Assembly: GCF_040538665.1 (NCBI RefSeq)
Contig: NZ_JBEWXT010000001.1
Span: 1,080,501 to 1,144,500, forward strand
Length of the DNA stretch: 64,000 bases
From: Aureibaculum sp. 2308TA14-22
GTDB lineage: Bacteria; Bacteroidota; Bacteroidia; Flavobacteriales; Flavobacteriaceae
Direction of reading: 5' to 3'
Shown: piece by piece, positions 1 to 8,818 of the stretch
How the letters are laid out: each line of letters begins with the position of its first letter
How positions within the stretch are numbered: position 1 is the first letter of the stretch
Translations under genes and position numbers: made by a program
Notes under the pieces: generated by a model
The model's input: the letters and a program-made list of their open reading frames with translations, nothing else
Database searches by the model: none
What the model was told of the DNA's origin: nothing

Positions 1-770
1 AATGTCAATTTATTAGGGTTCTCTTTAGGTATAACAGCCTCGTAATTAGGGTATTTACCGTCAATTAAACGACAAACCAAAACTGTTTTATCTAAAGTGA
101 ATTTTGCATTTGCATCGTTGTATTCTACACTAACATCATCTTGAGATCCTGATAATATATTTTTTAATAGGTTCAACGGTTTTTTAGGCATTATAAACTC
201 CGCAACTTCACTTGCACTAACATCATTTCTGGTATATTTTACCAGTTTATGGGCATCAGTTGCTACAAAAGTTAAATTTTCTTTTGAAAATTGAAAGAAA
301 ACACCACTCATAACAGGACGCAAATCATCATTACCGGAAGCAAAAATAGTTTTAGAGATAGCTGTTGCTAAAATATCTCTAGTAATAACTGTTTTGCTTG
401 GATCTTCCAATTCAACCGCTTTTGGGAACTCCTCACCATCAGCATAGGCTAAAGCATATTTACCGCTTTCAGAACTAATTTCAAGCGTGTTGTTTTCTTC
501 AACAGTAAAGGTTAAGGGTTGTTCAGGAAAAGTTTTTAAGGTGTCCAGCAACAATCTCGCATTGATGGCAACCGTGCCATCTTCGTCTGCTTCGGCGTCT
601 ATAACCGTAGTCATAGTCGTCTCTAAATCAGATGCGGAAACTTTCAACTGATTGCTAGACAATTCGAACAAAAAATTATCTAAAATGGGTAATGTGTTAT
701 TGTTATTGATTACACCTCCTAAAACTTGGAGTTGTTTTAATAGTTGTGTGCTTGAAACTATAAATTTCAT
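1..770 (-). CDS. dnaN: DNA polymerase III beta subunit (sliding clamp), 3' end outside window
   Basis: This is the processivity clamp that encircles DNA and tethers the replicative polymerase. Translating the minus strand from the ATG at 768-770 gives MKFIVSSTQLLKQLQVLGG, then the family features LPILDNFLFEL, TTVIDAEADEDGTVAINARLLLD, RPVMSGVFF, ATDAHKLVKY and IDGKYPNYEAVIP. About 256 codons are present. The family is usually about 370 residues, so the third clamp domain lies beyond the window start. A good -7 promoter box lies 26 nt upstream of the start. The gene is divergent from the PIG-L gene. I see no frameshift in the part present. Confidence 0.93.
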   Translation of the reverse strand, partial: MKFIVSSTQLLKQLQVLGGVINNNNTLPILDNFLFELSSNQLKVSASDLETTMTTVIDAEADEDGTVAINARLLLDTLKTFPEQPLTFTVEENNTLEISSESGKYALAYADGEEFPKAVELEDPSKTVITRDILATAISKTIFASGNDDLRPVMSGVFFQFSKENLTFVATDAHKLVKYTRNDVSASEVAEFIMPKKPLNLLKNILSGSQDDVSVEYNDANAKFTLDKTVLVCRLIDGKYPNYEAVIPKENPNKLT

Positions 771-796
771 CTAAATCTTGGTTTTGATTGTGCATA

Positions 797-804
797 CAAA
801 TATA
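797..804 (-). promoter_or_regulatory. -7 promoter box for dnaN
   Basis: Read on the minus strand this is TATATTTG, a perfect match to the Bacteroidota -7 consensus TAnnTTTG, 26 nt upstream of the dnaN ATG. Confidence 0.6.
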
Positions 805-867
805 GACGAATATATAGGAGCGAAAAAAATAAATTTTACCGTTTTATTCACAATCGTAAATTTTAAG

Positions 868-875
868 TAGATTTG
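868..875 (+). promoter_or_regulatory. -7 promoter box for the PIG-L gene
   Basis: TAGATTTG matches TAnnTTTG and lies about 34 nt upstream of the ATG at 910. It faces away from dnaN, so the 771-909 gap is a divergent promoter region. Confidence 0.5.
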
Positions 876-909
876 TGAACCTAAGATTTAATTAGACTCC
901 ATAAAATCC

Positions 910-3426
910 ATGAAAAAAATAGTAATTTTACTAGTATTTCTTCTTTTTGTTTTTCCTATAAATGCTCAAAAACCTAATAAACCCAATAGTGCAGAGATAT
1001 ATGAATCTATAAAAAAGCTAAACTTTTTAGGTACGGTTTTATATGTAGCTGCACATCCTGATGATGAAAACACACGATTAATCTCTTATTTTTCTAATCA
1101 TGTAAAAGCCAGAACTGGTTATTTGTCTATAACTAGAGGTGATGGAGGGCAAAATTTAATAGGCCCGGAATTACAGGAGCTTTTGGGCGTAATTAGAACG
1201 CAAGAGTTATTAGCAGCACGCAGAACAGACGGAGGCGAACAATTTTTTACCAGAGCCAAAGATTTTGGCTATTCTAAACACCCTGATGAAACATTAAACA
1301 TTTGGAATAAGGATGAGGTGCTGAAAGATGTAGTTTCTATCATCAGAAAATTTAGGCCAGATATAATCATCAATCGTTTTAATCATAGAACGCCTGGTAC
1401 TACGCACGGACATCACACTTCATCGGCTATGCTAAGTTTTGAAGCTTTTGGTTTGGTGGGAGATAGTAATTTTAAAAGCCATGACCTGTACGAGCCTTGG
1501 CAGCCCAAAAATTTATTCTTTAATACCTCTTGGTGGTTTTACGGTAGTCGAGAGAAATTTGAGAAGGCAGATAAATCCAATTTGTTAAGTTTCGATATGG
1601 GGGTATATTATCCGTCAAGCGGATTGTCCAACAGTGAAATAGCTTCGTTAAGTAGAAGTCAGCACCAATCGCAAGGTTTTGGTAGTACAGGCTCAAGGGG
1701 TTCTGAAATAGAATATATAGAGTTTTTAAAGGGAAAGATGCCAAAAAATGGAAACATTTTTGATGGTATTGACACTTCTTGGAACAGAGTAAAAGGCGGT
1801 AAAATTATTGCTGATATTTTAAATCAAGTGGAATTGAATTATGATTTTAAGAATCCAGCGAAAAGTATCCCAGAGTTGTTAAAGGCTTATAAATTGATTG
1901 ATGGTTTAGCCGATGGACATTGGAAATCTTTAAAGCTTCCTGAAATTAAAAATATTATTGCCGCTTGTGCGGGATTGTACTTAGAAGCCGTTGCAGAAAC
2001 TCCACTTAGTGCTTTAAATGAAAAAGTTAAAATTGATATTGAGGCTATAAACAGAAGTGACGCTTCTATAGAATTACTAGCGGTTGATTTAGTGACTTCT
2101 AACAAAACAACTTTAGGAGTTCAAGAGTTTGCTAAAAGTATTAACCTAATCAATAATGAATCTTTTAAATCTTCCGAAGAACTTTATATTTCTCAAAAAG
2201 AGAAATTTACAGCTCCTTATTGGTTAACTGGTGTTAGTAGTTTGGGGATGTATAAAGTTGAAGATAAAAAACAGATAGGGAATCCTGAAACGTTAAAAAA
2301 CGCATCCGCTGTTTTTAGTTTGATAATTGATGGACAAGCCATTAATATTCAAAAAAACATAGTCTATAAATATAATGATCCAGTAAAAGGAGAGGTCTAT
2401 CAACCTTTTGAGATACTACCCGAAGTAACGGCTAAAATTTCAAATAAAGTGAATATTTTTGCGGATAATTCTCCAAAGGAAATACCTGTAATAATAAAAT
2501 CTACTAAGGATAATCTTTCTGGTACGGTTAATTTATGCTATCCTACGGATTGGAAGGTAAGTCCTGAAAAAATAGATTTTACCATTCCCAACAAAGGTGG
2601 CGAAAAAACAGTTGTTTTTACTATAACACCTCCAAACACGCAAAGTGAAGGGTTGATGTCGCCCATGGTAACAATAGATGGGGAAATTTTCACCAAAGAA
2701 TTGATAAACGTTAATTACGACCATATACCTAAACAAACTATTTTAATGCCATCAGAAGCTAAATTGGTACGGTTGGACATTAAAAAGAAGGGAAATTTAA
2801 TTGGTTATATTCAAGGGGCAGGAGATCAAGTCCCGATAAGTTTGACTCAAATTGGCTATAAGGTAGAGGAGTTGAACGAAGATAATATTGCTACAACAAA
2901 CTTACAAAAATACGATGCTATTGTATTGGGCATTAGATTATATAATATCAGCAACCAAGCCAAATTTTATCAAGATGAACTTCATAACTATGTAGAAAAT
3001 GGTGGTACTTTGATTGTACAGTACAATACCAGCAGAGGATTAAAAGTAGATAAAGTTGCACCTTACGAGTTGAAGCTGTCTAGAGATAGGGTAGTGGAAG
3101 AAGATGCTGTCGTTGGTTTTTTATCTGAAAAATATGGATTGTTAAGTACACCTAATTTAATTGAATCTAAAGATTTTGATGGATGGATTCAAGAACGTGG
3201 TTTATATTTTCCAAATAAATGGAGTAAAGAATTTACGCCAATATTGGCCATGAATGACAAAGGTGAATCTTCTAAAAAAGGAAGTCTTTTAGTCGCAAAA
3301 TATGGCAAAGGACATTTTATATATACAGGTATTAGTTTTTTTAGAGAGCTACCCGCAGGCGTACCTGGTGCGTATAAGTTATTTGCTAATATGCTTTCTG
3401 TAGGAAAAAGAGATAATTCAAAATAA
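910..3426 (+). CDS. Secreted PIG-L family deacetylase with C-terminal amidotransferase-like domain
   Basis: This is a predicted zinc-dependent N-deacetylase of the LmbE/PIG-L fold acting outside the cytoplasm on an unknown N-acetylated sugar. Residues 1-20 form a signal peptide ending in NAQ. The metal-binding motif AHPDDE is at residues 48-53, and a second histidine cluster (HGHH) is at 166-169. The middle of the 838-residue protein contains beta-rich NEW3-like sequence. The last 200 residues (GYKVEELNEDNI, DAIVLGIRLYN, NGGTLIVQYN) look like a class I glutamine-amidotransferase-like fold without an obvious catalytic triad. It is followed by a 35-aa membrane peptide and a symporter in the same direction, suggesting joint release and uptake of a deacetylated product. 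That link is inferred. Confidence 0.85.
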   Translation: MKKIVILLVFLLFVFPINAQKPNKPNSAEIYESIKKLNFLGTVLYVAAHPDDENTRLISYFSNHVKARTGYLSITRGDGGQNLIGPELQELLGVIRTQELLAARRTDGGEQFFTRAKDFGYSKHPDETLNIWNKDEVLKDVVSIIRKFRPDIIINRFNHRTPGTTHGHHTSSAMLSFEAFGLVGDSNFKSHDLYEPWQPKNLFFNTSWWFYGSREKFEKADKSNLLSFDMGVYYPSSGLSNSEIASLSRSQHQSQGFGSTGSRGSEIEYIEFLKGKMPKNGNIFDGIDTSWNRVKGGKIIADILNQVELNYDFKNPAKSIPELLKAYKLIDGLADGHWKSLKLPEIKNIIAACAGLYLEAVAETPLSALNEKVKIDIEAINRSDASIELLAVDLVTSNKTTLGVQEFAKSINLINNESFKSSEELYISQKEKFTAPYWLTGVSSLGMYKVEDKKQIGNPETLKNASAVFSLIIDGQAINIQKNIVYKYNDPVKGEVYQPFEILPEVTAKISNKVNIFADNSPKEIPVIIKSTKDNLSGTVNLCYPTDWKVSPEKIDFTIPNKGGEKTVVFTITPPNTQSEGLMSPMVTIDGEIFTKELINVNYDHIPKQTILMPSEAKLVRLDIKKKGNLIGYIQGAGDQVPISLTQIGYKVEELNEDNIATTNLQKYDAIVLGIRLYNISNQAKFYQDELHNYVENGGTLIVQYNTSRGLKVDKVAPYELKLSRDRVVEEDAVVGFLSEKYGLLSTPNLIESKDFDGWIQERGLYFPNKWSKEFTPILAMNDKGESSKKGSLLVAKYGKGHFIYTGISFFRELPAGVPGAYKLFANMLSVGKRDNSK

Positions 3427-3429
3427 GAG

Positions 3430-3537
3430 ATGACTGAAGAACCAAAATATACGTGGCAAAAATTATATACTTGGGTACTTGTAGCAAATGCAGTTTATAT
3501 GATACTTTTTTATATAATTACGAAATTCTTTTCTTAA
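3430..3537 (+). CDS. Small single-span membrane protein (35 aa)
   Basis: A short ORF lies exactly between the PIG-L and symporter genes, 3 nt after one stop and 9 nt before the next start. It begins MTEEPKYTWQKLYTW, continues with one hydrophobic segment (VLVANAVYMILFYIIT), and ends KFFS. The short acidic/aromatic N-terminus followed by a single membrane span is the usual layout of small transporter-associated peptides. It may be a subunit or stabiliser of the SSS symporter. I infer this from position only. I do not recognise a named family. Confidence 0.6.
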   Translation: MTEEPKYTWQKLYTWVLVANAVYMILFYIITKFFS

Positions 3538-3546
3538 AAAATAATT

Positions 3547-5274
3547 ATGCAACAAATTGATTGGATAATTTTAATCTGTACTTTAATTTTTATTGTTGCC
3601 TATGGTGTTTGGCAGACAAGAGGAAGTAAAAATGTGCAAGATTTTGTTCGTGGTGGTAATCAGTCAAAATGGTGGACCATCGGGCTATCCGTTATGGCCA
3701 CACAGGCCAGTGCTATTACCTTTTTGTCAACTCCGGGCCAAGCTTTTCATGACGGAATGGGTTTTGTGCAGTTCTATTTTGGTGTGCCCATTGCTATGGT
3801 CATTATCTGTTTGGTATTTATCCCCATTTACCACCGTCTTAAGGTTTATACCGCTTATGAATATTTGGAAAGTCGTTTTGACTTAAAAACACGTAGTTTG
3901 GCTGCTATTTTATTTTTAATTCAAAGAGGTTTGGCTGCGGGAATTACTATTTATGCACCGGCTATCATATTGTCTGCAGTATTGGGGTGGGATTTGATTA
4001 CACTTAATATTATTATCGGAATTTTAGTCATTGTCTACACCGTTTCTGGTGGTACTAAAGCCGTAAATGTTACCCAAAAACATCAAATGGTGGTTATTTT
4101 TACTGGCATGGTCATCGCTTTTTTTATGATTGTTAATGCATTACCAGCGGACGTTACATTTACCAAAGCCCTAGATATTGCAGGTGCCAGTGACAAAATG
4201 AAAATTCTCAATTTTTCTGTAGATTTTGATAACAGATATACTATTTGGAGTGGTCTGATTGGCGGTAGCTTTTTGGCACTATCTTATTTTGGTACTGATC
4301 AAAGTCAAGTACAGCGGTATCTTTCAGGAAAATCAATTAAAGAAATGCAATTAGGTTTATTGTTTAACGGATTACTAAAAGTACCTATGCAATTTTTTAT
4401 CCTATTGGTTGGGGTTATGGTATTTGTGTTTTATCAATTCAATGCTACGCCACTTAATTTCAGTCCTACTGCAACAGATACAGTTTTGAATTCTTCTTAT
4501 TCGGAAGATTATAAAACATTGCAAGATGAACAGACGATAATTTTTAACAAAAAGCAAGTTTTAATTAACGAATTTATTAAAACTGAAGATGAAAAGTTAA
4601 GCAAACAAATATCAGAAGTTAATAAAGAAGATAAAGAAAATAGGCAAGCGGCAAGAGAATTGATTAAGGTAGCAGCAAAAGAAAAAGATATAAAAGTGGA
4701 AACAAACGACAAAGATTATGTCTTTATTCATTTTATCTTAAATAATTTACCTAGAGGTTTAATAGGTTTATTATTAGCAGTTATTTTATCCGCAGCAATG
4801 TCATCAACAGCGTCAGAGTTAAATGCGTTAGGTTCTACAACGGCGTTAGATTTGTACAAAAGAAATGTTCGTGCAGAAAAGTCGGAAAAACATTTTCTAG
4901 TGGCTTCTAAGTGGTTTACACTAACGTGGGGCATAATTGCAATTTTAATTGCCTGTGTTGCCAATTTATTTGATAACCTGATACAGTTGGTGAATATAAT
5001 AGGTTCCATATTTTACGGCAATGTGCTGGGAATATTTTTATTGGCATTTTTTATAAAATATGTTAAAAGCAATGCTGTTTTTATGGCAGCTTTGATTACA
5101 CAAATTATTGTAATTGGAATCTATTATTTTGCTATGTTTTTGCCTGAAAGTCAAGGCGAAAAATCCTTACTGGGCTATTTATGGCTCAATTTAATTGGTT
5201 GTGCATTGGTAATGGGAATAGCAATTTTAATTCAATCTTTTAATGGAACAAAGGAACATCAATTAGCTCAATAA
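3547..5274 (+). CDS. Sodium:solute symporter family (SSS) transporter
   Basis: This is an inner-membrane sodium-coupled uptake system of the SSS/SLC5 fold. The 575-residue protein has about 13 hydrophobic segments. Family features include the early RGGNQSKWWTIGLSVMATQ stretch, FYFGVPIAM, YTAYEYLESRFD, YTVSGGTKAVN and the TDQSQVQRYLSGKS loop, then LSAAMSSTASELNALGST in the C-terminal third. Residues of about 310-395 form a long, highly charged loop between membrane segments. The gene follows the secreted deacetylase and a 35-aa membrane peptide in one apparent operon. The substrate is unknown; an amino sugar or its derivative would fit the neighbourhood. Confidence 0.88.
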   Translation: MQQIDWIILICTLIFIVAYGVWQTRGSKNVQDFVRGGNQSKWWTIGLSVMATQASAITFLSTPGQAFHDGMGFVQFYFGVPIAMVIICLVFIPIYHRLKVYTAYEYLESRFDLKTRSLAAILFLIQRGLAAGITIYAPAIILSAVLGWDLITLNIIIGILVIVYTVSGGTKAVNVTQKHQMVVIFTGMVIAFFMIVNALPADVTFTKALDIAGASDKMKILNFSVDFDNRYTIWSGLIGGSFLALSYFGTDQSQVQRYLSGKSIKEMQLGLLFNGLLKVPMQFFILLVGVMVFVFYQFNATPLNFSPTATDTVLNSSYSEDYKTLQDEQTIIFNKKQVLINEFIKTEDEKLSKQISEVNKEDKENRQAARELIKVAAKEKDIKVETNDKDYVFIHFILNNLPRGLIGLLLAVILSAAMSSTASELNALGSTTALDLYKRNVRAEKSEKHFLVASKWFTLTWGIIAILIACVANLFDNLIQLVNIIGSIFYGNVLGIFLLAFFIKYVKSNAVFMAALITQIIVIGIYYFAMFLPESQGEKSLLGYLWLNLIGCALVMGIAILIQSFNGTKEHQLAQ

Positions 5275-5294
5275 TTTTTCTCAAAAAAAGGAGA

Positions 5295-5669
5295 TTAAGC
5301 AGTTGGTAAAACATTAATCGGTTTCCACTCATTTTCTATAAACAAATACCAAACGGTAATTTCAGCATTTGTTGGCCTTTCCCATAGAGCCTCCAAGAAA
5401 AACATTTTTTTAGATTCATATTCTTTATTTGGAAAGTATTCTTTTATAATGCTTAACTGTTCAACCGAAAGATTTTTTGCTGTAACTTTTTTCTTGTTAC
5501 TTTTTTGGGGCTCTCCGTAAACCTGAATGGCATTTGTATATTTTACCTGATTTAAATGAGCTTTTTCTTTTTGGATAATAGCTTCATTGGTTTCTGTATT
5601 AACAACAGTTTTAGTATTACAAGAAATTAATACTATGGCAATTAAAAGTGTGGTTAGGATTTTCATCAT
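5295..5669 (-). CDS. Small lipoprotein of unknown function
   Basis: This is a 124-residue protein starting MMKILTTLLIAIVLISC, a lipoprotein signal with the lipidated cysteine at residue 17. The mature part is basic and soluble, with KVTAKNLSVEQLSIIKEYFPNKEYE and a C-terminal segment rich in aromatic residues (ITVWYLFIENEWKPI). It does not match a family I recognise. Either of the two adjacent methionines could start it. A -7 box (TACTTTTG on the minus strand) lies 24 nt upstream. It is convergent with the symporter gene. Confidence 0.6.
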   Translation of the reverse strand: MMKILTTLLIAIVLISCNTKTVVNTETNEAIIQKEKAHLNQVKYTNAIQVYGEPQKSNKKKVTAKNLSVEQLSIIKEYFPNKEYESKKMFFLEALWERPTNAEITVWYLFIENEWKPINVLPTA

Positions 5670-5693
5670 GTTTGTTTTTAAAATTATTTAAAA

Positions 5694-5701
5694 CAAAAGT
5701 A
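5694..5701 (-). promoter_or_regulatory. -7 promoter box for the small lipoprotein
   Basis: On the minus strand this reads TACTTTTG, matching TAnnTTTG, 24 nt before the start codon at 5669. Confidence 0.5.
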
Positions 5702-5738
5702 AATGAAAGCCTATGTGCTTAAAAGATGGTTTTTAGTG

Positions 5739-5765
5739 AAAAAAAGCACCCTGTTTTCAGGGGTG
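5739..5765 (-). terminator. Intrinsic terminator of the S58 peptidase gene
   Basis: Read on the minus strand, CACCCCTG-AAAA-CAGGGTG forms a hairpin (one bulged C) and is followed directly by a run of seven T. It sits 12 nt after the stop codon of the gene at 5777-6904. Confidence 0.75.
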
Positions 5766-5776
5766 AGGTTGATAAA

Positions 5777-6904
5777 TTATTCTTTAATTCTATTATGCTT
5801 TTTCATGATTTTTAGAATATCATTAATTGGTAGTGCTTTTATTTCATGTTCATCCCTTCCTACCATATCTTTAGCTGCAAACAGTGAGTTAATTATAGCT
5901 TCTTCAGTAGCCTCAATGGTTGCTAAAAACAGAGGTGTTACTTCACTATTTTTTAATTCTTTTAATTTATGGTAAGTGGAATCCTGCTTTGTGTCGATTA
6001 GATTTTCTTTAGCGGTGGAAAGGGCGATAACATAATCTCCACTACCATTTGAAGCAATACCTCCTGTTTTTGCTAACCCTAACATAGCTCGTTTTGCCAT
6101 TCTTTCTAAATTTCTTGAACCAATGGGAGCATCTGTAATAACAACTATCATACAAGAACCGTCCGCTTCCATATCGTTTTTATAGGGATACCTGCCCAAC
6201 TCTTTGGCAACTGGTGTTCCGTTAACCTCCAATACACCGCCAAAATTAGTCTGCACCAAAACACCCACGGTGTAGCCGCCCAACGATTTTGGAATTACCC
6301 TTGACGATGTACCAATACCACCTTTAAACCCAAAACACACCGTTCCTGTTCCTGCACCAATATTTCCTTCATCAACTTTTCCAATTTTAGCTTTTTTTAT
6401 AGCATCAAGTACATGTTTTTCTTTGACATGCCTACCTCTAATATCGTTGAGGTAGCCATCATTGGTTTCTCCCACCACGGAATTTATGGAACGTACATTC
6501 TTATTTTCGGGCTGTTCTAATGTATAAGTAATTAAGGCGTCGGATGCCACCGGAACGCTTAATGTATTGGTTAGAATTATAGGAGTTTCAATATTTCCTA
6601 GTTCCTTTACTTGACTATATCCTGCAAGTTTCCCATAACCGTTACCTATATAAATGGCTGCAGGAACTTTAAGGTTGAAAATATCTTCTGAATGTGGTAA
6701 AATAGCAGTTACTCCAGTTCTAATACTATCGCCTTCGATTAAAGTAGTATGACCAACTTTTACGCCATTAACATCGGTAATGGCATTCAACGTTCCAGTT
6801 TTTAAAACACCAATTTCAACACCGTAATCTCTAGCTCTTTTTTCTTGGGAATGAATAGTTTGTAGAGCAAAAATGAATACTAGTACTTTGAATATATTTT
6901 TCAT
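5777..6904 (-). CDS. S58 (DmpA/P1) family peptidase, secreted
   Basis: This is a self-processing N-terminal-nucleophile aminopeptidase of the DmpA type. I use the ATG at 6902-6904 rather than one 72 nt upstream, because it gives a signal peptide (MKNIFKVLVFIFALQTIHS). The mature 375-residue form shows GVKVGHTTL, VPAAIYIGNGYGKLAG, NTLSVPV and GKVDEGNIGAGTGTVCFGFKGG. It also has DGSCMIVVITDAP, where the Gly-Ser bond is the expected autocleavage site and the Ser the nucleophile. It likely acts in the periplasm or outside the cell on short peptides or amides. It is convergent with the small lipoprotein gene and has its own terminator. Confidence 0.85.
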   Translation of the reverse strand: MKNIFKVLVFIFALQTIHSQEKRARDYGVEIGVLKTGTLNAITDVNGVKVGHTTLIEGDSIRTGVTAILPHSEDIFNLKVPAAIYIGNGYGKLAGYSQVKELGNIETPIILTNTLSVPVASDALITYTLEQPENKNVRSINSVVGETNDGYLNDIRGRHVKEKHVLDAIKKAKIGKVDEGNIGAGTGTVCFGFKGGIGTSSRVIPKSLGGYTVGVLVQTNFGGVLEVNGTPVAKELGRYPYKNDMEADGSCMIVVITDAPIGSRNLERMAKRAMLGLAKTGGIASNGSGDYVIALSTAKENLIDTKQDSTYHKLKELKNSEVTPLFLATIEATEEAIINSLFAAKDMVGRDEHEIKALPINDILKIMKKHNRIKE

Positions 6905-7083
6905 TTGTTGAGCTGTTTTGTCTTCATTAACTGAATGAGTAAATGAGATCAAAGGTACTAAAATATGGTACAGCAATTTTGATTTATTAATGCTGTTAAT
7001 AACTCGCCAAAAAAATATAGTAACGATAAATTTTAATCTGTTTAGGGTTTTGTATTTTTACACCGTTTTAAATACAAAATAAA

Positions 7084-7929
7084 ATGCCCAATACACAAGA
7101 ATTAAAAGATTTTACCACACAAGTACGACGCGATATAGTTAGAATGGTACATGCCGTAAACTCCGGTCATCCTGGCGGTTCTTTGGGCTGTGCTGAATTT
7201 TTTACCGCTCTGTACAAAGAAGTGATGAGTTACTCCACTGATTTTAAGATGGATGGTAAAGACGAAGACCTTTTCTTTTTATCGAATGGGCATATTTCTC
7301 CGGTATATTACAGTGTGTTGGCTAGATGTGGATTTTTTCCGGTATCCGAACTTGCTACGTTCAGAAAAATAAACTCACGCTTACAAGGACACCCAACAAC
7401 CCACGAAGGTTTACCCGGCATTAGAATTGCATCAGGGTCATTGGGTCAAGGCATGTCGGTGGCCATAGGAGCTGCTCAAGCTAAAAAACTGAATGGTGAT
7501 GATTCCTTAATTTATTCGCTTCATGGTGATGGCGAACTGCAAGAAGGTCAAGCTTGGGAAGCCATTATGTATGCAGCGGGTAAAAAAGTTGATAATTTAA
7601 TATCTACGGTTGATTATAACGGACAGCAAATTGATGGAGCAACTGACCATGTGATGCCAATGGGCGATTTGAAAGCCAAATTTGAAGCTTTTGGATGGGA
7701 TGTGCTGGAAGTTGAAAAAGGCAATAATATTGAAGCTGTTATTGCAGGATTAAAAGAAGCAAAAACCAGAACTGGAAAAGGAAAACCAGTTTGTATATTA
7801 CTGCATACTGTAATGGGTAATGGTGTAGATTTTATGATGCACACGCACGCTTGGCATGGTAAAGCACCTAATGATGAACAATTGGAAGTTGCTCTGGCCC
7901 AAAATGCTGAGACGTTGGGTGATTATTAA
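7084..7929 (+). CDS. Transketolase, N-terminal (thiamine-diphosphate binding) subunit
   Basis: This is the PP/N-terminal half of a split transketolase, which moves two-carbon units in the non-oxidative pentose phosphate pathway. The 281-residue protein shows SGHPGGSLG (27-35), LSNGHISPVYYS (67-78), GHPTTHEGLPGI (102-113), SGSLGQGMS (118-126) and the thiamine-diphosphate/Mg motif GDGELQEGQ (148-156). Length matches known split N-subunits. The C-terminal pyrimidine-binding subunit normally encoded next is not in this window. A cassette-like accessory patch begins about 70 nt after this gene. The active enzyme needs a partner encoded elsewhere. Confidence 0.92.
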   Translation: MPNTQELKDFTTQVRRDIVRMVHAVNSGHPGGSLGCAEFFTALYKEVMSYSTDFKMDGKDEDLFFLSNGHISPVYYSVLARCGFFPVSELATFRKINSRLQGHPTTHEGLPGIRIASGSLGQGMSVAIGAAQAKKLNGDDSLIYSLHGDGELQEGQAWEAIMYAAGKKVDNLISTVDYNGQQIDGATDHVMPMGDLKAKFEAFGWDVLEVEKGNNIEAVIAGLKEAKTRTGKGKPVCILLHTVMGNGVDFMMHTHAWHGKAPNDEQLEVALAQNAETLGDY

Positions 7930-8000
7930 AAAAGTGGTTAGCAGTAGGAACTTTAGTCAGCCATAGCTGACCCGAGCGTTAGCAAATTGATGAATTCCGA

Positions 8001-8130
8001 TGCGTTTGTATATGGTTTGTTGCGTCTTTCAGCTCCTATTTTTGAAAATAAAACATAATAGAAAGCTCGAGAGGATTTTCAGAAGTAGGCGAGAACCAGC
8101 AATTACTTATAGCCATTGTTGTAGGTAGTT
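8001..8130 (-). repeat. attC-like cassette repeat A
   Basis: A roughly 130-bp imperfect inverted-repeat element follows the stop of the minus-strand gene 8133-8660. It shares order and words with repeat B at 8678-8818. For instance 8083-8103 and 8770-8790 agree at 19 of 21 positions, and both contain GTTTGTxTATG and GAAAG..CG.GAGGA.TTT. Read on the minus strand it begins ACCTACAACAATGG. Confidence 0.6.
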
Positions 8131-8132
8131 AT

Positions 8133-8660
8133 TTATTTGTCAATTTTTGTGATTCGGTCGAATTTTTCTTTCATTCGAATGTAATCATCTCCGTTTAAAT
8201 TCTTAGTTTCAAATTCCAATTTATTCAGTTTCTTTCTAACATCTTCAATCTTGTCCGTTTCATAAATATTTACTTTACGGATTAAATTGATTCCTTCGGT
8301 TTCATTTTTGAAGTAAGTTCTTGAATCAATTAGAGTTGCATAAGGTTCACTTTCTAAACGTTTTCTTTTGTAAAGCAAAACATCTTTTCCATTTATTATT
8401 TCTCCGAACACAAATCCGTTTTTTTCGTAAAAATTCATTTCAATATCCATTAATTTGGTATGAACGAATTCTACTTTTATTTTCTTTTTTTCACCCGCTT
8501 TATATTCTGTTATTTTAGATTTTCCATCTTTTTCATGAACAACTTTGTTGCCAATCAAAACAGCATTTTTATCAGTTTCAGATATTGACAATTTGGTTTC
8601 ATTCAACCAGTCAGTTTGTATCCCGAAAACGATAAATATCAAAATCAATAATTTGTTCAT
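8133..8660 (-). CDS. Exported protein of unknown function, cassette-borne
   Basis: This 175-residue protein has a short hydrophobic N-terminus (MNKLLILIFIVFGIQT), probably a signal peptide, followed by a charged, beta-rich body and a lysine-rich C-terminal stretch with coiled-coil character (EDVRKKLNKLEFETKN). I recognise no domain. It lies between attC-like repeats A and B on the same strand, which marks it as accessory. Its stop codon nearly abuts repeat A. No promoter box is evident. In such arrays, expression often comes from cassette-internal or upstream promoters. Confidence 0.55.
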   Translation of the reverse strand: MNKLLILIFIVFGIQTDWLNETKLSISETDKNAVLIGNKVVHEKDGKSKITEYKAGEKKKIKVEFVHTKLMDIEMNFYEKNGFVFGEIINGKDVLLYKRKRLESEPYATLIDSRTYFKNETEGINLIRKVNIYETDKIEDVRKKLNKLEFETKNLNGDDYIRMKEKFDRITKIDK

Positions 8661-8677
8661 AATTTCAGTCTTTAATT

Positions 8678-8818
8678 ACCTACAACGGGTTTGTGTATGA
8701 TTTCGTTGTGTGTTTAAGCACTAAAGTTAGCAAATAAATCACAGATAGAAAGTCCGCGAGGACTTTCGTAAGTAGGCTAGAACTAGCAATGCGGTTATAC
8801 AGTTGTTGCCAGTAGTTT
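8678..8818 (-). repeat. attC-like cassette repeat B
   Basis: A 141-bp element directly abuts the 3' end of the MORN-type gene. Its ends are complementary in kind: on the minus strand it starts GGCAACAAC and ends GTTGTAGGT. Positions 8786-8807 recur exactly, in inverted orientation, at 10066-10087. An internal palindrome (AAAGTCC.CG.GGACTTT at 8749-8767) can form a stem. Confidence 0.6.

Noticed and set aside
5703-5975. Plus-strand ORF opposite the S58 peptidase gene
   Set aside because: It overlaps the terminator and the conserved end of the peptidase gene, and its product has no signal of selection.
7956-7971. Palindrome GTCAGC-CATA-GCTGAC as transketolase terminator
   Set aside because: The stem is short and no T run follows on either strand. 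It is more likely part of repeat A's flank.
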